From Sambucus nigra (lineage: Eukaryota; Streptophyta; Magnoliopsida; Dipsacales; Adoxaceae), in NCBI GenBank assembly GCA_949130495.1, contig OX422213.1:206849160-206913159 (forward strand): a DNA stretch of 64,000 nucleotides. The letters are read 5' to 3'. The notes under the pieces are model-generated. The model made no database searches and was not told the origin of the DNA. It saw only the letters and a program-made list of their open reading frames with translations. The translations under genes and the position numbers were made by a program. Positions 47,281 to 59,497 of the stretch are shown here, piece by piece (position 1 is the stretch's first letter; every line of letters starts with the position of its first letter).

Positions 47281-49437
47281 TGTGGCCATCCCTCAGGTTT
47301 TCCTTCCTCCTTGGGGTTTTGGCGATCACGCGCGCGGTTAGAGGGAGAGAAGTAGAAAAGTAGGTGCAAAAAAATGTTGTCGTCTTGAGAGAGTGGCATC
47401 AAATACATACTGATGCTTATGAAACCAATAGTTCAAAGGTTTGGGGGCTAAGTTACGGAATGGGAAGGTGTTAGGCACCCATCCCGCCCTTTCGGTCTCT
47501 CATGGGCATGAATTATTATTCTCCTTTATAACTCTGTGAAGTGTGTGAGCGTGTATATATAAACAGAGAATGGAATTACTCAACTCGCATGATGGAGAAA
47601 GGCGGGGTGAGGTCATCTATAGGAGTGTTCCCAAAATAGTAATAAAAATATAATTTGTGCGCTTATCGGGATATTGATCGTTATGGTGAAACGATAATAT
47701 GTGTTAGATAAAGCACGAATAAGAATCACCAGTATAATATATAGAAATAATACATGAAAAAATATGCGAGGAGGACTCAAATCTCGGGTTTTAACCCAAG
47801 GCTCCTATGTAGCCTAAAAAGGCATCAAAGTCCACGTAGTTCGCATGTAATATGGGGGTTGGTTTTTTCCTATAAATCCAACCGGGGATTTTATTTAGAC
47901 GTGTGTGCGTAGAAAAAGGATGATTTAAGTTTGAGAAATTATGATGAGAAGTCCCGTTTGGAATTTCTGATCAAACCCTCTTTTTCTTGTTTTTTTTATA
48001 GAAAATATGTCACATGTAATACTAATAATAATATATGGGATTATTAATATGTAATGAACTAACAAAGATGAAATGCTAAAGTAAGAATTAAATAACTAAA
48101 GTGAAAATAAGGAAATTAAAAGAGAGAGAAGGAAGTTTGGACCCTCTTTGGAGACTTGAAGATTGATTATGAATGTTAAATAGCTTCCTTTGAAAGTGGA
48201 TTGGAGGTTGTAGGAGGAGGGGGAAGGGATTTTGCTAAATTGGGTGTGAAAGGGATGGAAATAGAATGTGGAGGAAATATTTCAATAGAGAAACCATGCT
48301 GACTTTGAGAGAATGTTGTTGAGATCACCGAGTGGGATGTTTCGGATGTGCCTTTCAAAGTGAGTCCATGCTCTCCTTATATAGGGTCAAGGGGGTGCCA
48401 ATTAGCAATGTATTTTACCAGTCTATCGGCAGGCATCCCCAGCCACACTACTAATAGTCAGGGAAATGGGTTTGCCATTCGGCAACCTCATTCAGATTCC
48501 TCAGAAAAATGATCATAAAACACAATTCTTAAGTCTGAATCGTGCACGGGGCATATCGTTGGAAAGGGTATTTAGAGACCTTTAAGAATCCATGGTACTG
48601 CTCCCGCCTTCGAGAGTTGAATTTGGTCAAATGGGGCTCAAAAGTGCCCGATGGTCGTTTGGACAGGAGATTCTTAAAGGAAAATGAATCATTTGTCCGA
48701 ATTGTAAGGCCAATTTGTGCACGGGACAGACCATTGGAAATAGTATTCATAGTCATTGGAAGATTCATTCAGTCTCGTTCGAGCTGAAGAGTTGTCATTG
48801 GTCAAATGGGGCTCGAAAGTGCCTAGTGACCTTTCAGATTAAAACAGGTCGCTCGTTCGTATCGTAAGGCCGATTCATGCTTAGGATGGATCGTTGGAAA
48901 GGGTATTCAGTTCTCTTCAAAAATTAATTCAGTCTCATTCGAGCTTAAGAGTTGACGGGAGTCAAACAGAGTGGGAGTGCCTGGTGGCTTTTGGTTTAGT
49001 TTTTGAGGGAAAATGATCCATTTGTCTGAACTGTTATGCCGATTCATGCACAGGGAGGACCATTGGAAAGGGTATTTAGAGATCTTATAAGATTAAATGA
49101 GATTTTTCTCAGGCGAGGAGGTTGATTGGGTCAAAATGGGGTCCGGGAGTGCTCGGTGGCCTCTAAATTAATTTTTAATAGTAAAATGGATCGTTCGTCC
49201 AAATTGTAAGCCTAATTCGGGCATGGGCCAGACCATTGGAAAGGGGATTCAGTGCCTTTCAAATATTCATTGAGCTTTTTCTCAGTCGAGAAAGTTGACT
49301 ACAGTCAAACATGGCTTAGGGGCGCCTGGTGTCTTCTAGATCAGCACTCGGAGTATGACTTAGGGTTCTATGGTGAATTGGGAAATGCTAGGGACCTAAG
49401 GCAAGTCTTATGAGGGTCTTATAATGTGGTGTCTACA
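47281..49437 (-). mobile_element. Ogre-like LTR (2157 bp)
   Basis: On the minus strand it runs from TGTAGACACCAC (49437) to CCATGGCCACA-like end at 47281. It contains the GGAAGGTGTTAGGCACCC motif seen in Ogre LTRs (near 47463-47483) and a tandem array of about 170-bp units (48540-49340). Both flanks are element-like: PBS on the left, and on the right a purine-rich GAGGGACTC stretch plus the 3' region of element G. Confidence 0.8.
48540..49340. repeat. About 170-bp tandem repeat, five units, inside the Ogre LTR
   Basis: The anchor GGAAAGGGTATT recurs at 48561, 48736 (GGAAATAGTATT), 48897, 49065 and 49238, a spacing of 161-175 bp. Each unit also has a GTCAAATGGGGCTCG-type block, GTGCC.GGTGGCC and a CGTAAGGCCGATTCATGC-type block. 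Units are diverged, so the array is old. Confidence 0.8.
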
Positions 49438-49560
49438 GAGTCCCTCGATGAGTGAGCTTGGAATAAGTGAAAGCCGTCGAATAAACACCATACGATGTTT
49501 GGGAAATGGGCCGATTCCAAAAGGGGTGAGGATGAGCAATTTCGAGGTCAAGATCAATTT

Positions 49561-50082
49561 TGAGGACCTAAAGTTATGAGAGGTTAATTCTAAGGACCTA
49601 AAGCATTGAAAACTAATTCTGCGGGCCGAGGTCAATTTTGAGGACCTAAAGTGATGGAGACCGATTCTGTTGGCTGAGGTCGATTTTGAAGACTTCAAGC
49701 GATGACAACTAATTCTGAGGGACGAGGTCAATTTTGAGGACCTAAAGTGAGGATGACCAATTTTGCAGGCCGAGGCAAATTCTGAGGACCTGAAGTGATG
49801 ACGACTAATTCTGCGGGCCGAGGTTAATTCTAAGGACCTAAAGTGATGATGATCAATTGTACAGGCCGAGGACAATTCTGAGGACCTAAAGCGATGACGA
49901 CCAATTTTACGCGTCGAGGTCAATTCTGAGGACCTAAAGTGATGATGACCAATTCTGTGAGCCGACGTTAATTCTGAGGATGTAAAGTGATGACAGCCAA
50001 TTCTACGAGCCGAGGCCTATTCTGAGGACCTAAAGCAATGATGACCAATTCTTCGAGCTGAGGTCAATTCCGAGGACCTGAA
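49561..50082. repeat. 48-bp tandem repeat, about 11 units
   Basis: The motif GAGGACCTAAAG recurs at 49592, 49640, 49688, 49736, 49784, 49832, 49880, 49928, 49976, 50024 and 50072, a constant 48-bp step by eye. It lies in the 3' region of element G, 124 bp from the LTR. Tandem repeats in the 3' untranslated region are known for Ogre elements. The minus frame across it (49408-49923) stays open only because 48 is divisible by three. Confidence 0.9.
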
Positions 50083-52690
50083 GTTGGGGTTTGCTCTTCT
50101 GGGGAGTCTTTTGTACTTGTGGTTTTATTATTTTATCGGGGAAATACATTTAACCGGGGATTAAGTCTTTTGGGAGGAGATAGCTTTAGTCTGGGAATTC
50201 TGTTGGGGATTCGGGAGGATATTATGTAATCTTACTAGGGAAGATTTTGATTTTGGGGCATTTTAAGGTTTGTTCTGGGGGAAAGAATGTGATATTAATA
50301 CAACTGGGGATTGTGGGAGCTTAAAATGGTGTTCTTAGTGAAGAAATGTCCTAATACTTATTGGGAATTTTTAGGAATTTTTTGGAGAATTCTTGGATTT
50401 TTCTGGCATTTTCTAGCATTTTTTGTACAAAATTTCAGGGGGTATGCCAACTGACATGTTGTAGGGGTTTCCATTTGGCAAGTGGTACATAATCCTGAGT
50501 TTCTTTAAAAAGAAGGACGGGGAAGTGCCGATCAGTATGGGATTCAACAGCTGGTCGGGAATAATTGCGAGGGTTTTCAGATAGAGGTTGATCGTATGCT
50601 GAGGTTGATATCGGAGGCGGTGCAGTTGGCATTGGGTAGCATTACTGAATCTCTGTTATGGATGTAGGTGACCTTTTACCCTTGAAGGGCGTCTCTTAAA
50701 GATACGGGGGTGTCGGGTATGCACGAGCATATGCGGCGATTGATGGCGTGTGAGTTTGGATACGTCTAGTACCTAGGAGAGAGGGTTGTGGGGCATATGA
50801 GGTGACATCCAATTTTGGTTCTTTCCCTTCAGGATTTTCTTACAGGTTCATCGTTGACCATGGGATCTTGGCGTTAAGCATATTGCATGTTTGATGTAGC
50901 GGCATTGCACCTTAAATGAGACTTAAAAGGGAAAAAGATAGGCATATTTTGTACGATTATCTTGATTTAATGGCTTACTCTGCATGCACTTTAATTTGTT
51001 GCTAAGTTTTTATTTTGAGAAAAAGTAGGAGGATGTGTTTTTGGAATAAAGAGAGGCCTTGGAGGCATAGTGGCATAGAGTTTCCCTTTTGTGGGATTTA
51101 TTTTGGAAAAAAGTAGTAAAAATGATTTTTTTTTTGGAATTTTTGAGTAGAGGAAGGCCTTAGAGGCTTGGTTGGTATATGGATGAGGAGATAAAAATCT
51201 TGATTATAAAGTGGAGCTTACCACCTTCGTTGGATTGTGCTGAATCTGTTGTGTTGAAGAGGTTGTACCGATGTTAGTTTTGCTAGAGATGTTGCTTTGG
51301 GCCTTAATTTGAGGCTCTTACTGGTGATGGGGGGGGGGCCTAATGATGGACCCTCAGTTAGTTGCAATCATAGTGTGGATGTCGTATCATTGCAATCCTA
51401 TGATAGTGATACTAGCAATGACCTTGAGCAATCTAGATGCTTGGAGGGAAGGCCTCTCTGATTTTCTAAGAGGGAGATTAGTGATGCTATTCATTTGGAT
51501 GGCTGAGAGATTCTGTCTGGCGATTCCTCCTGAGTATGCCTTGGTAGGTGTACCAAATTTATTTGATCGGTACTTTATCAGTTTTGGTCCATCCATAGAG
51601 AATTAGGTAAATTAGTTCATGGAGCACGGAGCCCGATGCATTCATTGGTCAGTTATTTGGTGGGGAAGAGCTGCAACCCATTATGGAGTTGAGAGAATAC
51701 CGATATGTTTGGTTTCTTAGCATTTGGCTGACCTGAATCTCTTTCCCCTGGCAACGTCTGCACCAAGTCGAATAGGAGAAGATAGTGCCTCCTCGGGCAC
51801 TAGACTTTTTTCTTGTGGAGGATTTAACTGAATCCATGTGCATGAGATTAGGCTCTCTGTGGGAGAATCGTTGGTTCTCAACCCATCCATCTCAATCCAT
51901 AGGCAGGGTCTGACATGTGTTCGGATACTATCTCAAATGGCTTTGGAAGCGAGTCATGGAGAATATCTTGGCGGAGGGGATCGACCAAAGGTGGTTTGTC
52001 CTTTTTGATACAATGGAGTGATGAGTAGTGGTTTTCTCTAGGCCGGTCAAGGCATATCGTTCTATGGAGCGCCTTCGGAATACTAATCAGGCAGGGGATG
52101 TTTGAGGGTGTCAAGGAGCAGATGATGAAGGGGTTGTGTCTTCTAGCAGCTGTGGATAGGGTCTTTTGTGAAGTTGGGTTTATTTCTTATGAAGCTTTTG
52201 TATGACTGGGATGTGTTCGATCTGTTTTTGCTTTTTTGTTTCTGGGATTTGGGTAATAATTTTAGGAAGGTTGGTTAAGCTTATTTTTAGGGACAATTTG
52301 GATAGCAGAGGGTGGTTGCTTTGACTCCCTTTGCTGATACTTCGTGTAATTGTGCTAATCTCCCCTATTTGAAATAAAAAAGATTTTGATCATATTATTG
52401 TGACTCTTGATGAGTTTTTACATTTGAATTATCTATACCAATCGCTAAGGCATAAATAATCCTTTTGTTCATGTAAATGATAAAATGGACCGTCGTTCTC
52501 GAAAGTAAGAAAATAATAACATTTATTAAAAAAAAGGTCGTGCCCGTGTACCTCTGGGGCTTTTGAAAGTTCTATGTGTTCCATTTTGAAAGCAAAAGGT
52601 TTTTTAGAGGATCAGACCCTACGTAGTTGTGGGTAGAGGGAAACGAAGATTTTTTTTAGAATAGAAGGGGGATGAGAAGAGTCGTTGCGC
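50083..52690 (-). other. Element G 3' region, no clear gene
   Basis: Between the 48-bp array and integrase of element G lies about 2.6 kb. Short frames exist on the plus strand (51343-51606, 87 aa, hydrophobic) but match nothing I recognise. Some Tat elements carry an antisense ORF here, so a decayed one is possible but unproven. Confidence 0.45.
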
Positions 52691-54200
52691 AGAGAGATTT
52701 CGAACTAAGGGTAGAACTTCTTGATACGGTTCAGTTTAACTAGACGCGCCATCTCTTCTCCGTCAAGGTCAGTGACCATAGAGACGACACCTGATAGGAT
52801 CTTCTTTACTATGTAGGGGCCACTCCAATTGGGCTTTAATTTCCTTCCGGGGTCCTAGACAGGTTCTATAATCTCTTTGAGGGATAAGTCTCTTTTTTGG
52901 ACACCACGGTCCTTGACTATTCGATTGAATGATTGCGATATCCGGTGATGGTACCCTTGTATGTGGTATAGAGCCATCAACCTATTTTCATGCAAGAGTG
53001 ACAACTTATCATAGCGGTTATGATGTCAGTCTTCCTCGCTAACTTTGCTCTCAAGCATAATGTGCAGTGAAGGTATCTCTAGCTCAACAGGTAGGACTGC
53101 TTCCATGCTGTATACCAGAGACTAAGGATTAGCCCCAGTAGATGTCCTGACTTAAGTGCGGTAGCCCCAGAGGCTGTAAGGGATCCGATTGGACCAATCT
53201 CGGTAACTTTCGATCATCTTACTAATGATGGATTTTAGATTTATATTGGCGTCTTCAACTACACCATTGGTTTTGGGTCGGTAGGGAGAAGATTTGTGTC
53301 TCTAAATTCCGTACTCATCAACTAACTATGTGACCCCGACTTCGAAATGTAGCCCATTATCTAATACCAGCTTGTGGGGGACTTTGTATCTGTAGATAAT
53401 GTTGTTTCGGATAAACTTGGCCATCTTCTTATCATTCAATACTGCATATGACTCGGGTTCGACCCATTTAGTGAAGTAATCAATGGCGATCAGGATGAAA
53501 TCATGCCTATTGGAGGCTTTGGGTGTGACTTTACCTATGATGTCAATGCCTCAAGTGGAGAACAGCCAATGAGAAGTCATGTTGTAAAATTCTCAAGGAG
53601 GTAAGTGCTGAATATTAACAAACTATTGGAATTTGAGGCATCTTTGAAAGTAGGTGGCGCAATCCTGAACCATAGTGGTTTAATAGTACCCTTAATGAAT
53701 AATCTTCTTGGCAAGCATATGACCATTTATGGGGGGTCTTCATTCCTCACTGTGGATCTTCTTCATCATTTATTCAATGTTAGCCCATGCGATGCAGTGC
53801 AAATGGGTTTTATAGAAGTTTCTCTTAAATAGTGCATTATCGTTAATGATGTACGGGGCAGCCAATTTGCGAAGAGTCACACAGTCTTTCTTGTTGGCGT
53901 CTTGGGGATACCTACCATACTTGAGGAGGTACCAAATTGCATATTACCAACACTCAACCATATCAGAATATTTCTCTATAATGAGCTCAATGTGGTAGCA
54001 GTGGGTTGGCATAGCTTATTTTTGGACTCGAAAAGGGGCTATCATTATTCCTTTAGGTATGTCAACCATAAAGGCTAGGGTAGCAAGGGCATCATCTAGG
54101 TTGTTCTTGGCTAGGACCAAGTAGTGTAAGGCGATATCTTGGAACTGGGAGGCTAGCCCTTCTAGGTGGGCGTGTAAGGGTAAGAGCTTCTCGTCTTTGA
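52691..54200 (-). pseudogene. Element G integrase remnant (Ogre/Tat)
   Basis: The C-terminal integrase block reads RDLSLKEIIEPV then KLKPNWSGPYIVKKILSG and VTDLDGEEMARLVKLNRIKKFY (52930-52720), the usual Tat/Ogre end. Upstream pieces at 53200-53560 correspond to the catalytic core in broken frames. It would join element DNA to the chromosome. Many stops; non-functional. Confidence 0.75.
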
Positions 54201-54880
54201 CTTTTCATCTTCTAAAGACTTGACCAATGATGAGAGAGGAGTCCTTATACACATCCAGGAGTTTGATACCTTTCTTAAGGGCGACTTTCATGCCTACGGT
54301 GCATGCATCATATTCAATCATATTGTTGGTGCAGGGAAAATCCAGCTTGATGGCAATGTGAGTGTGAGAGTCATCAGGGGTGATCAGGAGTATCCCAATG
54401 ACATATCCGTTATTATTAGCAGTGCCGTCAAAGAACATTTTCCATCGAAGGTCCTCCTGGGAGGTGCAGAGAATATCTTCGATCGGGAATTCAGAGATCC
54501 ATTCGTCGGCCTCTTCTATTGGGTAGTCAACAAGGTAATCGCAGATGGCTTTCCCTTTCACGACTTTTTGCGTAACATACATGATATCGAATTCAGATTG
54601 TAGCATCAAATATCGGGCCATTCGGCTAGACAAGATGGATTTCTTAAGTAAGTAGTTGATTGGATCCATTTAGGACACAAGTTTGATAAAAAAAAGTGAG
54701 GATGTAGTGTCGTAACTTTTGAGTGACCCAGACTAGGTCAACACAAGATTTCTCCAAGGAAGTGTAGTTGACTTCGTACCCAACCAATTTTTTACTAGCA
54801 TAGTAATTGTCTCTTTCTTTACGGGTTTCTTCAATGTATTGGGCTAGCAAATCCCCTGCTACGGTATGTGTTACGATCAA
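54201..54880 (-). pseudogene. Element G RNase H, dual type
   Basis: The frame 54669-54205 (154 aa) reads MDPINYLLKKSILSSRMARYLMLQSEFDI, then KGKAICDYLVDYP, then a second RNase H start WKMFFDGTANNNGYVIGILLI and MIEYDACTVGMKVALKKGI. A gypsy RNase H tail followed by an archaeal-type RNase H is a Tat/Ogre hallmark. Upstream frame 54880-54644 gives the preceding part (YTSLEKSCVDLVWVTQKLRHY). Asp and Glu positions of the second domain look partly kept. Confidence 0.8.
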
Positions 54881-55900
54881 GTATAGGAGTAGAGGGATAC
54901 CAGGCTGTGGTGGTATGAGTACCGGAGGGTTGCTAAGGTATAACTTGATTCTATCAAAGTCTTTTTGACAGGATTCATTCCAAATTTTGGCACAATCCTT
55001 TCACAGGAGTTTGTAAATGGGCTCACATATGGAAGTCAGTTGGCTGATGAACGGACTGATGTACTATAATTTTCCCAAGAATTCTAGACTTCCTTTTTCG
55101 TTCGTAGTGGTGGCATTATGAGTATGGCTTTCAGTTTGGCTGGGTCTATTTTGATTCCCTTCTCACTAACCATGAATCCCAAGACACTAAAAAAGCATTT
55201 GTGTGGATTTAACCTTATTTGGTATTGTCACAGTTGTTCGAAGAACTTTCGGAGGGACGGAACGTGACCTTCCCAGGTATTTAGACTTAATAATAACGTC
55301 GTCTATGTAGACTTAGACCTCCTTGTGTATTAAATCATGAAAGATGGTTATGGTAGCCATCTGGTAGGTAGCCCCAACATTCTTAAGCCCAAATGGCATA
55401 ATCGTGTAACAAAAGGTTCCCCAAGGGGTGATGAAGGAGGTTTTTTCTTGATGATTAGGGGGCATCTTGATCTGATTATATCCGAAGAACCCATCGATGA
55501 ATGACTTGAGGGCATTACTGTCCATGTTGTCCATAATCATGTCGATGTTGGGTAGTTGGTAGTTGTCCTTCAGAGATGCTTTGCACAAGTGGGCATTTCC
55601 TCCTAATTTTGGAATGAGTATAATATTGGCTAGCCATGTGGGATATTCGATCACTCGAATGAAGCTTAGGTTCAACTGCTTGACTACCTCTTCCTTAACT
55701 TTGAATGGCCATTCGGTATGGAGCTTTCCCAGTTTATGTTTGATCGGTTTGCATTCTAAGAGAGTCAGACTCTTGTGTTGAGCAATTTTAGGATCGATGA
55801 TGGGCATGTCGTCATAGGACCATGCGAAGATGTCTACAAATTCCTTTAACATCTCTTTGAATTGTGAACGCTCATCCTCGTTGAGGGTGGACCCTATCAT
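54881..55900 (-). pseudogene. Element G reverse transcriptase (Ogre/Tat)
   Basis: The frame 55900-55313 (195 aa) gives the pre-RT block FKEMLKEFVDIFAWSYDDMPI and RT blocks WLANIILIPKLGGNAHLCKA, FIDGFFGYNQIKM, KTSFITPWGTFCYTIMPFGLKN and TIFHDLIHKEV; after one stop comes VYIDDVIIKS with an intact catalytic Asp pair. Motif 1 is altered compared with fragment D. Beyond it the frame breaks near 55260. Confidence 0.85.
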
Positions 55901-57028
55901 AATCTCGCTTTGTTGGCTACTAGAACTGAGATTAAAAACAAAAATTTCATCCTCATTAATCTGAACGCGATTATGTTATTTGTTATTAACCTTATTAAGA
56001 TCAATTAAGAATTCTTTATTTGTAAAATCATCATCATCAAGAGTTTGATTTCGACTTAAGACAATTAATGTAAGGCACAACAAGATACTCAAAATCCTCA
56101 TTTATTTCACTTTATGGAAAAATATCATTGAGAACCTCATTAAAAGAGGTCTCGATTACATTCTTATCAGAAAAGGAGGAACAACAACAGAGGAAGATAG
56201 AGGGTAAATCGCAAGGTTGGGTTGCATTTTAACAGGGGGAACTGGTACAACATTCCAGTTGAGGAGAGGTGCATTAGTGTCCTGGATCAAAATGGACAGA
56301 ACTGATGTTATGGCGCCTGAGTGGATCATACAGAGAGTCAACCCCAGTGTCTGCAGATGGAATGAGTCTTTGGAATCACTTTCCTTGGAGACGTAAGAAA
56401 TTTCTAGGTCTGTTTGAGTGAGAGCTTTCCCTTTATGCTGGCAGTCTTCGGCCCAAGAATAGTTGTCTTAGAAGAAGATTTCCATCACCAGCTTAATCTT
56501 CTTATCCACATGATCATACTATGGTCTGAGAAATCCACATAAGGGAAAATCTCCACCATCCTTGATGAATTTCCCGTTCAAGGAATCCCTCGAAACAGTC
56601 TTGGCATCTTCTAGACTCCACTTCAACCGTGGTTGGCGGAGCATTCTGAGTTCTTATGGTGAAGGTTAATAACCTAAGCCATATGGATGAAAGGCCTTTG
56701 TTTAGACTATGGGTTCCAGTATCCCTTGTTGACGTCGCCTCAGTCTTAGTTCGAGCATAAAGTGCATATTCTTGAACATTTGTATCACGTTAAGATTATT
56801 ATAAGGGCTATGTTATGGACATACTCGGTCTTTGAAATCATCCAGTGTCGAAAGGGGAGGTGGATCAATCCTGAAGACGAAAAGAATTATGTCATTCGTA
56901 CCATGCTCTATTTTTATTACCGGATTACTGGTGCTGGCATTTTCAGTACTGTCATTGTCTCCCCAAATGGTAATGACTTACCCCGTGGTGAAGAATCTTA
57001 ATTTGTGATGAAGGGAGGAGGACACCCT
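55901..57028 (-). pseudogene. Element G region upstream of RT (protease/linker), degraded
   Basis: Frames on the minus strand (for example 56341-56156) occupy the linker between protease and RT in Ogre elements. No protease active site could be read with confidence. Element B inserts at 57029, so gag and the 5' LTR of G lie beyond the window or are lost. Confidence 0.5.
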
Positions 57029-58387
57029 TGTGACACCCCGCCAAATAAAATACCGGGTGATCAGTCCTATACCAAATTAAAACAGGAACCCAGTTGGATC
57101 ATCCTTAACATCACTGTCGAAAACTTTTTAAAACTTACTAACCACCTAGTATTCCAAAATCTTGTGCCAAATTTTTACTTTTTAATTAACAAACAGTACC
57201 TGCGGAATTAAATATAAACCATTCACACAACTGAATAAAACTCAACTGATAATTAATTAAACAAATTGCCGAATAAACCACCGGCAACCAAAGTGAAATA
57301 ATCCAATACAAATATCCAACACAGGAATAACCTAATCTGAAACTGAACTGAAAGTCTGGGCGACATGCCCTAAATAAAACTGAAACTGATACCTACTCTA
57401 GGAATGAATGAATGATGCGTCTAATCCAAACTCTTGCTAGTATCCACATATGCCTTAGCTTCGTGTCCCTGGAATAGAATATCCATCCTGGCGTCCCTGT
57501 GGCTGGACACCTAAAAGGTTTTGAAAATAGTTTTATAGTAAGGGTTAGAACCCAAAACATTTTGAAAATATTTAGTAAGTGAATTAACTGCAGTAATTTA
57601 AAATGCATGAATGCGCTTCATATTTAAGTTAGTGTCGCACTCCCTGGTGGACATTCTCACCCCTCCACTATTGTGCACACCTATCGGTTACCTTAACCCC
57701 ACCTAGTTGTACTACCCCGTCCAACTAGTCCTGGTATAACCACTCCTTGCCATACTACTCTAACCCGAGTATAATGATTCTTGAATTATAAGTTATCTCA
57801 CAATTAACTTAATTAATTCCTCTTAAATAGTAGCATCTAACCGTGTCACAAGTTATATAAAGTAAATACATCACACACTGCATTATTACCCGTATATAAT
57901 ATTTACTACCATTATATACGTACCTTTACCACAATATCCACACATATAACATACGTATATCCATCCCTTCGTGTATACCCTCCTCGGATGATTCCCTCTA
58001 CACTGCTATCTCACTAGGTGTGCTCACCAAACCTAGTTTTCCCAAGTTGGAATTGCTCACCAACTTGGCCCAAATTATAAACGTAGTGGAGGCGGTCATA
58101 TTCCTTCCCTGAAAGTGAGATAATTCCCTCACCCATATTACCGAATTCTATGAACTGGGGATATACTCTCCCTACTCCTCAAGCTAGGGGAGTCACCCAC
58201 ATCGCGCAACCTCCCTTGATAGCACTAGAGTATATAAATTAAATAAATATCTAATCACTGATATTTAATATCACACACAATATATACACGTATATATATA
58301 TATATATACTATCACTACACCATATATATATATAATATAAACCCTGGCATTACCGTGTACTCAAAATCCCATACACTGCCTATAATA

Positions 58388-59240
58388 TCCTGACTCTGTG
58401 GCCCGACTCAACGTAATTAATTTTCTCACTTAATAATTTATCATCTTCCCGAGTCTATGGTCCGACTCTAATATAATTAATTCACGCCTCAATTAATATA
58501 ATACTTTCCCCGAGTCTATCGTCCGACTCTAATTAAATTAATTAACACACTTATTAATTTAATACCGCCCCGAGTCTATCATCCGACTCTAATTAAATTA
58601 ATTAACACACTTATTAATTTAATACCGCCCCGAGTCTATCATCCGACTCTAATTAAATTAATTAACAGACTTATTAATTTAATGCCGCCCCGAGTCTATC
58701 GTCCGACTCTAATTAAATTAATTAACACACTTATTAATTTAATACCTCCCCGAGTCTACAATCTGACTCTAATTAAATTAATTAACACACCCCTTAATTT
58801 AATACCTACCCGAGTCTAAAATCCGACTCTTATTAAATTAATTAACACACCCATTAATTTAATATCTACCCGAGTCTACAATCCGACTCTTATTTAATTA
58901 ATTAACACATTAATTAATCAACAAATCCGAGTCCGTGGTCCGACTCTAATATAATTAATTTACACATTAATTAATTTATACCAAACTGAGTCTGTGGTCC
59001 GACTCCCAGTTAATTAATTTACACACTAATTAATTTATACCAAATCCCGGGTCTACAACCCGACCCTAAACTAATAAATTACAACATCAATTAATTTAAT
59101 ACTTTTCCGAGTCTACCCTCCAACTCTACCTTCATTAATTATCGCATCCATTATTTAATAACTTGGTGTCACCCAACCATTATCCCCGGACTCACTTACT
59201 TGGCCCGTAACTTAATATTTTCGGAGTCTATGTTTCGACT
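58388..59240. repeat. 60-bp tandem repeat with two hairpins per unit
   Basis: Units centred on CGAGTC..CGACTC occur at 58451, 58512, 58572, 58632, 58692, 58752, 58812, 58872, 58928, 58987, 59049, 59108 and 59224; six successive steps (58512-58872) are exactly 60 bp. Each unit has a GC stem (GAGTC, 9-nt spacer, GACTC) and an AT stem (ATTAAATTAATTAA, CACAC loop, TTATTAATTTAAT). The array sits in the LTR of element B, downstream of its likely TATA box on the minus strand. Confidence 0.92.
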
Positions 59241-59497
59241 CCAAATTAATTACTCTCTCTCAATAATTAATTTAATACTTTGGTGTCACTTAACCAACAT
59301 ACCCGGACTCGCTCACTTGGTCCATTTTACATCTCAAAATTTCATACCCATATATTCACCCACAATGTGTCACACATTCATCTCCATAAATTTCTCCAAT
59401 TATATTTACCTATAATTATCAACATACTCGGACTCGCACGCTTTGTCCATTTTCAACATGTAAAATCAGTCCAAAAGTCTTTTACTCAATAATTATT

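Noticed and set aside
48542..48787. 81-aa plus frame and its minus shadow
   Set aside because: Both lie in the 170-bp repeat array of the Ogre LTR.
49408..49923. 171-aa minus frame with a 16-residue repeat
   Set aside because: The frame is open because the 48-bp repeat is a multiple of three; it runs into the LTR and has no recognisable domain or start context.
49561..50082. Possible CRISPR-like array
   Set aside because: Units are contiguous and lack unique spacers, and the context is a plant retrotransposon. The same applies to 58388-59240.
51343..51606. 87-aa plus frame as an antisense ORF of element G
   Set aside because: The position would fit, but no block typical of Tat antisense ORFs could be read.
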